From positions 12,821,462 through 12,885,461 of the forward strand of contig OX352763.1 of the NCBI GenBank assembly GCA_947095585.1: a stretch of DNA of 64,000 bases, given 5' to 3'. This DNA comes from Nephrocerus scutellatus. Its lineage: Eukaryota > Arthropoda > Insecta > Diptera > Pipunculidae. Position numbers and translations under genes: made by a program. How positions within the stretch are numbered: position 1 is the stretch's first letter; each line of letters starts with the position of its first letter. Below the pieces are notes generated by a model. It made no database searches, had not been told where the DNA came from, and worked only from the letters and a program-made list of their open reading frames with translations. Below, one piece after another: positions 37,301 to 49,300 of the stretch.

Positions 37301-40300
37301 TCTGCGTGAAGAAGATCAAACATTGGTTGCTCAATTAAGTGGAGCTTGAATTTGAAGTATTGCAATCCTTTAACTATCTCGGGTTAACTGTAGCAGCCGA
37401 TAACAGCATGGAACCAGAAAAACGCGCACGGTTCCTTAAAGACAACAAAGCCTACTATAGTCTGTCAAGACTATTCAAATCCAGGAATTTAACCATAGCA
37501 TTCAAGCTGCTGGTGTATAAGACAATGGGCATTCCAGTACTTACATATGGATCCGAGACTTGGGTGCTTCGAAAAAAGTATATTATCCTCTTAGCCGTGA
37601 TCGAGAGAAAAGTCTTACGGATAATTTTTGGCCCCGTATGTGAGGAAGGACGGTTCCGGAAACTTTACAATCATGAGATCTACGAGCATTATCGCGATGT
37701 TGACATCATGAAAAGAATTAAGCTCGCTAGGATCGGGTGGACAGGATACTTAGCTCGCATGAGCGAAGAGGATCCTGCTTGGAAAGTCCTTTGCCATTTC
37801 ATTTTCTATTGTTCCAGGCCGGCCAAACCAATGCTGAAAGGATGGTGTAGACCAGAACGCCCAGAGTAAAGGGATGGCAAAACTGGATTACATCGGCTGC
37901 AAATCGGGACCGGTGATGAGATTTTTTGCGGCAGGCCAGGACCGGACCCCGGTCCCCGCCCGTTAAATATGAAGAGACATTTTTGTACCCATTTTTAAGC
38001 ATATTGGGCGCACGGAGGTCTATGAAATTTGGCATAGTTAACGTTTATTTGGAGAAGGCGTGCACAAAGCTAAAATTTATATATAATTTTAATTTTTTTC
38101 ATAAGTATTGCCGGGAATTAAGGCAAACAACACACGCTTATATATAATATAATATAACGAAGTTCAATAAAATTATATGCAATGATGAGGTTATATCTAA
38201 AAAAAGTTCAAAATTAAAAATTTAATTAATTACGGGATTTTAACCATAAACGGGCCTCTAAAATTAATAATTTTTCCTCAAAAATTTATGATAAGCAATA
38301 TAAACTTACTTAGTTACTTAGAAACCTATAAAAGACTTAAACAGAAACAGATGGAAAATACGGTTCACACTTAAAGAACCGCGCTACGCAGAAGCAGTAC
38401 CTTCCGCGTCCACTGTTTTTTTTTTCATAAATAATGATAAAAAATATAAATGTAGGGACTTTTTTTTAAATTTTAAAAAAAAATAACTATTTGAAATATA
38501 AATTCGACCACTCTATTGAACCTGAGCTCGATAAATACGATTTTTTATAAATTACATACAAATTTGCAATTGGGCAAAAAATGTCTAAGATACATCTACA
38601 TCAAATATGAGAACATTCTGGAGATCTACCATAAATTAGCGGTACTTCGTTTTTTTATTCAAATCAATTTTTTTCTTTTCTCCAGACAAGTCATCTCTCA
38701 AGTTCCAAGACATTTGCACAACTTGCCTCCGTAAATCTATTTTTATTTTTGTCTGATTTTGCATGGAATGACCGTTTTGTTAAATAACAGAAAAAACAAA
38801 ACAAAAATTATTCAGATATCTTCTCGAATTAATTCTATTTGTGTATTTTTATCCGGTGCTGGCTGATCATTTCGCCATTTCGTTTCATTCTACACGTCTT
38901 TCTGCACTTCGATCAAATGTGAATATAAAAACCGATGGATTTAACGGTAATTCACAACTAACACTTAATGAAACTCTGGGTATGTGTATGAAAAAATGAC
39001 AATAAAAAAAACCAAAAATAAACTAAACTTCGTATATATAATCAACAAATATCTTCTAATTAAATGAAAACTACATAACAAAAACAATATTTAAAAAAAA
39101 CAAAAACAATCCGGTCTATCGCACGTAACACAACAAATTGTCGCATTTTTGAAACTCGTATAGAGAACTACCACGGCTCAAATACAGTGTTTTTAGTTGG
39201 CGTTCTAATGTCAGTTGTTGGGTTCGTTTTTGTAACATTCACCTTGATGGCTCTGTGCTACAGGTCAGTTGTAGTACATAGAAACTTCTCCCTGTGTCTG
39301 AGGTTAGTTGAAAAGAAGTAATGAAAAAGCAAACAAAATTTTCAAAACAAACAAATGAAAAAAAAAATCTTTCCAAAAGAAACAAACAAACAAAGTAATC
39401 AAAAAAAAAAGTATATTTTTTTCTCTCTCGAAATCTTTTGTTGCGTACACGGTATTGTGTATCTTTAAGCGACAATTGATTTGAAAAAAAAACTATAAAA
39501 ATATAGTTTTTCGCATTTTTAGTTTAATTTTTTCAAATTTTCTAACTTTTTTTTTTGTACATATTAACTTAATAAACAAACATCAACACGAATACTAACA
39601 GACAGAAATACTCGCATACAAGAACACAAAAAGTTACTAAAAACTCTACAAATTTTCATTGCAAAACTATAGTATATTTATTAATTTTATTTTAGTTTTT
39701 TGTGAATTTGTTTTTTTAAGTTCGCATTATGATGTCTCACTCGATGCCACCTGTTGTTGTACCTCTGTAAATAGTGTTGTCACACTTGCACTTGGCACTT
39801 TGATCTTTGTTTACTTTTGATTTATGTTTGTGTTCAACTAAAACTGGAAACTTGATTATAAGAAAAAAAATCCCTAAGCTCCACTAACACTATTAATATT
39901 ACCTCATTGCTATACACAATAAGAGCACACTAAACACACAATACTAATAAAAAGTTTAAAACAAAATTCTTAGTTTTTGAATAAATTTTTTTTGTTATGT
40001 TGTCTGTTCCATGTCTGTATTTTATTTTGGAACTTTGTACAATGTACAGTCTTTTTTTCAATAAAAACTCTTTGTTTTCTCTTTCTTTACTTTCCCTATT
40101 TGTTATATTTTTAATAATATATCTTTGTCTGTCTGTATGCGATTTTTTTCAGTTTCGGATTAGATTTTGGATTTTTTTTTTAATTTCTATTTAACTTAAT
40201 TTTTGTAAATTTAAACAGTAAATTTTGCATAACCGTAAATGGTTGAATTCGTGAACTTTTCTCTCTACAAACAAATGAAAAGATCATCAATTGGCAGGCA

Positions 40301-43300
40301 GAGTCGATTGCAATGACTATTAATAATTTGTTAATTATTTTTTTAAATTTACTTTTTATTTTGTTTACTTAAATGCACAACTCTATACCAAAAAACTACC
40401 TTTCCCAAAACGTATTTTTTAGACCCGTAGGAAATGTATTCCCACTGTCTTTAGTTAGAAGCGAAATTATGTTTCCTTTATCCTTTGATAGATAAATAAA
40501 AAAAGAACATAGAACTGAAAAGAAAATTACCATCTAGTAGCTGTTTAGTGCATATATTGACTTCTCAACTTTGCCAAGTTGATGGCAATTTATGCACATG
40601 AATTTTATACTAAAAAAATCCACCGACCCTTCCGCTGCCCCATTTAGAAAACCAACCAATCAATCTGCCAACAGCTTAAACCAAATAACTTAGCTCACCC
40701 TCACCCCAGAATCCAGCTTAAACTAGCCTGAACCTGCTCTTAATAGAAATACCATACAATACATAGCTTTCCCGATTTGGCCCCGACTTAGGACTGCTAC
40801 GACGACTGCAACGATAAGACGGTAAGCGACTGATGGAGGAGAGCTAAAACTGTTTAACCTTTTTCTTTTAAAAAAAATTAATTAAATTGAAATATTGTAT
40901 AGATAATATCTGTAATATAAAAGAAACACTAACAACTAACTCAACTATTACTTAATATGAAATTTGAATACAAACAAAAAAAAACAAAAGCACAAAGTAA
41001 TTATTTGCTAGCGAATTTTTCATTACTACTTTTATCCGTCATTGTGACTGTTATCGTCTATGTAGATTCCAAAAAAAAAAATATTAAATGAAAAAACGGG
41101 CGCTCCCCGTAATCACGCCCCAACTTATATTTTATATATATATATATATATACGATTGTATGTAAATATATTTACCTATGTATATAAAAATATAAGAGCA
41201 TCATTTACCTAAGTATATTACAACATAATTCATATAGAGGTAGTAACCTTTCAATATTCTTAAACATAATTCCTGAACCTCAGTTCAAATTCCTGACGAA
41301 ATCCCTCTACATAGATGAGCGTTTCAAAACTACTATCCCATTATAATTGACCGCCAAAAATGAGCACTGATAAACAAATCAAATTATTCGTTACTCTCGT
41401 ATATAAATGAGAATAGGATCCTTTACTTTGTTGTTTCAAAACTGATATATAATTAATGAGACACAGAGAAATACCATTCCATATCTTTAACATTATTCAA
41501 TCCTTTCACACATAAACACACATATACACTGAAATCATCGTCTAATCCTCTGATTATTGTTTTTATTTTGATTCTAACATCAGGAAATTTCCTTTTTACG
41601 AAATCATGGAAAAACTATGGAATCAAAAGTATGGGCCGGAAAAGTGCTTTATACACAGAAAATTAATGCTTAAGAACACTTTTTTCCTTTTTTAGAAATT
41701 TTTGTCTGCGGTAACTTTTTTACATGTAATTTCAGCAGTCCCATCTGAGCCTTCTGTGTCCTTCTGTAAACTTTCATTTCTTCTTAAGGAAAACCATTCA
41801 CCCTATTGAGCAAATCACTAAACGATTTTCCAATTTGTTCTCTTAGAGAGTATTTCTCTTATAACGAAATTATAAATATTCTCATTTCGACACAGCTCGT
41901 GAAGAAAATTTTTTCAAATCAATTGAAATTGCAGATTTTCATCAAACGAACTCCATTACAACTTCATTCCAACGCACGTTCTCTTCTTAATGAAATTTGT
42001 GATATAGTTGGCACTCAATTTAACGAACCATATTTAACTTGGTATTTATATGAAAGTTGTTGATATTATAATAAATATACAGTATCCTATCCTTGATAAG
42101 TGGAACATACAATCACAAACCATTTAATTTATCAGTGCCTGAGATATAATAAAAGATCACATATGAATATGATGATTATGATGAAAAAGGGGTATCTACC
42201 AATAGCACTGCGACCCATAAGGATCTATTGCGCTCCCCCTAACTAGTGCTATGGATAAAGTGCATGTCCGTACCTATAGCACCCCCACCATACTAATGGC
42301 TCTAAGGAACCTAATGATATGGTGTGGGTGGAATGCCGTGCTGGATTTTCACCGCTTCCCCACAAAGTCTGCAGCTGCCATCTTCTTCTACTTTTATTTT
42401 TTGAGCTGCCTCTTCAGTCTACAATGTACTTAGAGGAAACCCGTAATGATTCTAACATTATTTCTACTAAGTCCCAATATCGAGAGAGACCTCTTTGGGA
42501 AGAAGTTCTTACGGAAGAAGTTGCTTTACCTATTCTGAGCATTATGCGGTACCCTTTGCCACAGAATGTTTCTGGCCCTACAAGAGGATTTTATGCTCCT
42601 TTGCTAGCGAGCATATTCGCTGCTTCATTGCCTTTTATGCCAGTGTGTCCTGGATCCCAGTACTTACGTAGCTTTTTTACTTTACCAAGTTTGTTTAGCT
42701 TCGCCTTACACTCCTCCACCAGTTCTGACGTGATGTGGAATGCATCTAGGGCTTCTAGCGCAGCTATCTCTCATGTAGCTATTTCCTGCCTCACGTAGTT
42801 TCTCTCTAGATGAAAGTGAGCACATCTTTCGATGGCATGTACTTCTGCCTGGATTATGCTCGGGTACTGCCCCATTGCTTCAGAGTATTTGGTTCTTGGC
42901 CCATGGACTCCCGCATCCGTGCCTTCTGCTTTCTTTGATCCATCCGTATTCCACTTAATGGCTCCCGGATGTACCTGGTATTCAGTTTCAGAGCTAAATT
43001 CCTTCTTGGTGCTCATTTTATAACTAACTCAAGAATCACCACCATACCCGCAGGTTCTCATGGCTCCTGTAATTAAAATACATGCGAGCATCTGCACTTT
43101 TTCCAATTCCGTTTTCGTGGTGCTTAGCTTGGTTCTATTCGCCCATGCCACTGATCCATAAGTAATCCTTGGAATAACTATCATGGTGTACATTCAGTGC
43201 ATTATTCTGGGACTAACTCCCCAGGATTTTCCTGCCACCCTTCTGCATACCATAAGTGCCCTTTTTGATTTTTTCACTACTGCTTGTTGGTGATTATTCC

Positions 43301-46300
43301 ATAGCAGTCTACTATCAAAAATCAGGTATTTAACCTCTTTGCAGATAGTAATATCTGCTTCATTGAGGGTAACCGTTAGTTACTTCCTCGCAATATTTAC
43401 GGAAGCTTTTGCATTTGGCTCTTCTCACTTCTGTGTTATAAATTATGAAAGCTTCTCTGTATTGCTGCCAAATGCCTCTTGGCGGTTTTAAAGAGTTTCC
43501 CCACCCGTCTACGAAGGGCTGACAACTCTTCGCTCCATCATGGAGCTTCGTTGCTCACTTTGGGAGAGCACACTTTGGGATACACATTCCAGTTACTGTG
43601 GACTTTGGCGCACACATACTACGTATGATGTCGAAACTCGTACAACAGTGCCAAGAAGAATTGCTCTCGATTAGCCAAATCTTTGACATCACCATAGTAT
43701 GGGTGCCGGGGGATAGCAATATAGATGGAAATGAGAGGGCGGACGAATTGGCTAAGACTGGCGTCGCTGTGGACACGGGCTCTATGGAGATGGTTAGCTG
43801 TCCAATGAGCTCATTCAAGGAACAAATTCTCTCCTTTTTTAATATTTAGTCACAGCTCAGGCGAAGCAGTCTTTCGAACTGCGCCATATCAATAGTGATG
43901 CGTCAATTCCACAGCAAAACGAAAACCACCAAGTTGTTATCTAGAACCAGAAAGGATATTGCCAGAGTTTTGGCTATCAGCATGGGCCACTGTCCAGTTG
44001 GCAGCCATGCTGCTAAGTTGGGTATACCACACAACAACTTCTGCAGAAGTTGCAAAGATGAAAGTGAGAAAGAAACTCACATACACTTCCTTTGCAGTTG
44101 TCCGGCCCTATCAGGCCAAGACATCGGATTTTAGGTAAACCATTTTTTCCTGACCTGAAAGAGCTCTCAGATTATAGGATTATCGGGTTGATCACCAGCT
44201 ACAGGTTGGATTTAAACCACTTAAATATCCATACTAGGTCCCTAGAGATTGTGGCATCAAAATGGCGCACACTAGCTCTAATTGAGGACCTCGCAAGTAC
44301 AGCGGGAACCACCACTCTACCTATCTATCTACCTATCAATCACATGCCCCTTAATTGCTTTAACAATTCAGTTATCATTGTGAGACATCTTTGGTAAAAT
44401 TTTCGAAAAATTATAACCCAATCACTTCAGCAGCAGTACAGTGGTACAATAAGAATGATTCTTTTCTATGAATAATGGTATGAAGTTATCTGGTTCAAAG
44501 TGTACCTAGTCACGGAAGATCATTCTTTTTTTGCAAAATGATTTCCCGGTTCGAAGCTAGAAGAGACCATTGGAATAATCAACTTTTTTTAGATTTTTAT
44601 GTCTTTTAGTGCGAAACGGAAGTTCCGATATTCAAATTCCTCTCACTGACAGACAGAGTCCGTAAGTAATAACTGTCATCGAAAGCTTTTCATTTTGCAT
44701 TTCCGCTATGGGTCTAAATTGTAGTGTGCAAAAAATATGTAACACTCAACAAAGACCTCGAGAAGCTAGTCCCTGGACCACAACGATCTGTTGAGTCAAA
44801 TATTACTATAAAATGAAGGTACCTAAGAATTGCTGCTTAAGAATTTGTTCCTGTGCTTTATTCTTGACGCACAACCTTTCTAATTAATACGCATGACCTT
44901 TCTAATCAAACCGGAAAATAAAAACTGTACTGCTCTTCGATGAAGTTTAGCTATTTAGCTATATTTACTTTACAATTCCATTTTTTTCAAGTACCAAACC
45001 ATCAAACAATTAAGATAAATTTTAAATATGTAAATAGTATAGTTCAGGTATAGCATGACGTGTGATGCTCTCACACGGAAAAGACTTAAGCACCTCAAGT
45101 CTAACACAGTCCCAGGACAGAATGCCATTTCGACGACCGAATTGGCAGACGTAATGGCATTCATAAAGGAACTAAGCCACTACATAAAGTGGTAATCATC
45201 TAGGATGCACAATAGATCTCTAGGTCGCAGTGCACCAGGCTTTTCAGCCCACAAACAATAATAATAATAATAATAATAGCATGATTTCAAAAAATAGAGA
45301 GAAAAACTTATATAAAAATTTGAACAGGTTATTAGAGGTGGGAGGGTCCTTTCACTAACTTTTAATATATCAATTGTGTGTTTTCCTATCCACTCTTAAC
45401 TTACATACAATTAAGAAATACTTGGCTCCTGTGCAATTGCACAAAGTAGAGAAAAGTGATATAAATACTGAATAGACTCACGCCATATTCGAACCTGGCA
45501 CATCTAAATCTCCACCCAGAGCTCTAACCAGTGAGCCACAAAGCAATAGGCTCTTTTATGCAAAATTTTCACTAGAGCCCTTCCCATTCTGATTTGTTTT
45601 CTCTTTGGTTTTGTGTATTATTTATATATTTTCTTACTTACGAGAATATTATGAGTATTTCAATTGTTTTTGCGTTCTACCGCTGTGGAATATACAAACA
45701 CTTCTACATTCTAAGAACATTTTCCTGTCTACAAAGAAATATAGCTTTGAAGCTTTTAACTCGAAAATAATCACAACATCTTTCACACACTCAAATCTAC
45801 ATTAAGAACATTTTCCGCCTACAAATCAAAACATTTTTTCAAACAAATCAATATATCTTCCAAAAATCTCTGAGACAATATACATATATACATTAATCGT
45901 TAGGGCTACATATACAAATGTATTTGACGTATCTACAAAGACAAATAACATTGAAATTGCGATTTTTTTAAGGAAAAATTATTATTTATTAAAAACTATT
46001 TAACAAAAAAAAGTAATTTTTCCTTAAGAGAATGCATTGTTAACACAAAAACCTCACTATTTTACTCCCTTTGTATTTATCTGTGATCTCACTGTGATAT
46101 TTTTGTGATACCCAACCTTTTCACTTATAATGTAAACTTCTTTTCCACTAACAACAACCAAAAAAAAAAATAAAAAAATACAAACAACTACCTACATACA
46201 TTCAAATCTGTTAATTATTGCTAACAGAAGAAAAAAATAAATTGCCCCATCACTGCCTGACCTACTGCGGCACGAAATGTCGGCAAAAGCTAAAGCGCTG

Positions 46301-49300
46301 AAAAGCAACAATTCAAATTCGATATTAAAATGTTTTTTGAGACGTGGTGGTGCTTTCTACTGAGATATGTTTAAACATTTACTAACACTATACCAGTACA
46401 CACATAAAACATCTGCATTTGTTTTGTATGTGTATTTTGTATATAACATAATGATCAACTGAAAACAAAACTAAAACAAGAATGAAATCGCCAACATTGC
46501 TAAGGATTAACAAATGAATGCGCGCGAAACAACACTGAACTAATCAAATTGAAATTAACAATAAAAACGATAAAATCATAACATTGACGCGATTAACATA
46601 AATTTCATATTTCACAATAACAAGAACAAAAACAACTAACAAACAATATAAGAATCACCCGCTCTTTCGCCTGTTCATTCTAACTACTTGTGCATTGTGT
46701 ATTCGACCCCTAGCGTAGCATAATTAGTATCATTAACCTTAAATGGAGACCATTGTGAACATAGTAAAGAAAAATAACTCTCACACTTCATTACGGTAAA
46801 ATAAATCGCTTATTTTTTATAGTAGATAAAAAAATTGGATAAATTGGAAATATCCCAACTGCCAATGCAATTTTTTATCAGGAGTATACAGGACTATTGA
46901 AATTAATTGAATTGAATGATTATCATCGAATAGTTGTTGTACGAAGATTAAAAAACAAATTTACTACCTTACTACGTATGATACCCCTCACAGTATATTA
47001 AACACAGCAAGGCTTGAGTTTTATTTTAAGATTTTCAGATAAAGACAAGGCGCGCTCATAAGACAAGGTAAGAAACGTGTACGTGACAACATTTTCAATT
47101 CTAATTCAGTGGTTCCAAGTACAAGAAAAGAAAGAAATATAAATTAAATTCTAGTCTAAAATACAAAACACTTTCTTCCTTCCCGCTAATCACGCAGCAT
47201 TTCAACATTCACTTTGAAAAGTATTCATTTACGCATGCCAGACCTAAATCTCAATTGTAAAACTAACAGCTAACAGTGCTTGCAGGAAGCTCTACAGTTC
47301 CAAAGTTCCACATTTTTTCCCCTCCGCGGTCTGACCACTATATACGTTGTGATGTAGCTTATCGCACCCAAGCACAGTTCAACCATCATTCCAACGCGGA
47401 TTTAACTTCATTTGGCTTAAAGTTAAAGTGCGTAAGTATAACATTCACTACTGCTTTATATACAAAAGCCCTAATTTACGGTAATAATAAGCTTCGTGGG
47501 AGCAAAGACATATTCGCCATCGCTAAGAATGCTGCGAAATGTTTAGAAAACTTAAAATGGTGCAAGATGTACTTCATTCCCTCAGACCTGGCTGCTATTT
47601 ACACGGCATAAATTCGCCGGGCAGGTTCTCCCAAGAACACATTACATCTACTCGACAGAATTCAGAACAGCGCGGTAAAACTTATTGGTGACGTAAATAT
47701 CGCGAAAAAAATCCAATTCCTTCAACATAGTTGGAATGCTTCCTGCTTTTCACTGTTTTATCACTTTTTCCACAAGCGGTGTTCAAAAGAAATATCCAGA
47801 AGCATTCCGCCCATTCCCGAACTACCAGAACTCGAGCCCACGGGTCTACCATTAGGCCTATCTTCAAACGCACCAACCAATTCAGAGATTCCTTCTTTAG
47901 CCGCACAATAGTTATGTGGAAGCAGTTGCCCGACCCTGTATTCCCGCATTTGTACGATCTACAGTTATTTAAGACACACAAAACAGTGCATAAGCTTTCA
48001 TGAGTCAAATTCTCTGTGAGACTATCCAAAGCAAGATTTTTTAACAATCTCGGCATTGACAAGTTCTTAAGTGGTGTTCTTTAACGCTGGCATTACCTTC
48101 ATTGCGTAAGCTTTACCAATTCTCCTATTTTTCGGAAGCCTTTACAAGGAGCTGAAAAAAGCCCTTTTCCAGCCTGTATGTATAATGATTTTTAACCATG
48201 AGCCATGAGATCTTACTCACAAAAAGAGAGATCCATACCATCAGCCCCATCAAAGTTTTAATCAGAGGAGTACGAGTAATTTAGCAATCTATGTCACAAA
48301 TGACAACCACAACAACTCTGGGTTTTAGTAGATTTATGGCCAAAGCTGAAATATAATCTCAATGTTGAACGAATATGTCGTTCTACTGTACGATACTGTA
48401 ATATGATAATAAATAATAATATTCGGCGTGACAGAACCATTGCGGTCCAATGCCTAACTTCTTGCGACCGTCCTAAAGTCACACACGATACGCAACACTC
48501 AGTGTACAGAAGCTTTTCGTTATCATATCATGTTACAGTGTGGCTCAGTGGAAGTGCACATGGCTGCTGAGCAGGAGGTTCAGGTTCGAATCCCAGCAAC
48601 ACCAAAAGTATTTTTCACGGTGTCACCTCTCGCGAATGGGTGACAAACATTCCGAGAGTAATACCTTGTCACGGAAAGCTTCTCAATTCGCCGTTCGGAT
48701 AATGCATTAAGTTGAAGGACCATTCCATGTGTGTGCAAAAATATACATGCACCACACAAATGGTCGCGAGAAGCTAGGCCTTTGATCCCTTGCGGTCATT
48801 CGCGCCGAATATTATAATTATTATGTTGCGTATTCCAGTCCGTGAACGATTCCAGGTTTAGGAAAAGGACGCAGGCCAATCCATCTCCTTATCTTGTTGA
48901 AGCCCATTCTAGATATCTAATGGGCTTGATAGTGATCCGGATATTTTTTCTCGGCTTATAATATTGGTCATTGTTTATTCCCATAGTCGTGTCAGTTTGT
49001 TTGGAATGCCGAATTCACTCAAGCCTTTTTAAAGTTCTTCTCTCGCTATGCTATCATAGATGGCTTTGAAGTCTAAAAAAAGTGGTATAGTGAGTTTTGA
49101 AATACTAGCGATTTTTCAATTACCTAATACCTGAAAATCTGATCAGTTATTAATTCTTCTTTATACCATGTATGAACCCACACTGGTATGGAACAATGAT
49201 GACTTTAGCGTATGGGGATACCAAACTGGATGACATCGGCTCGAAATCGGTGAAGAAATTTTTTGCAGGAGGCCATGACCGGATGATGATGAATATACTT

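Noticed and set aside
48541..48605. tRNA-like sequence with good A- and B-boxes
   Set aside because: It is the head of a SINE: the same head is followed by the same body in many copies, and the stems of a functional tRNA do not close.
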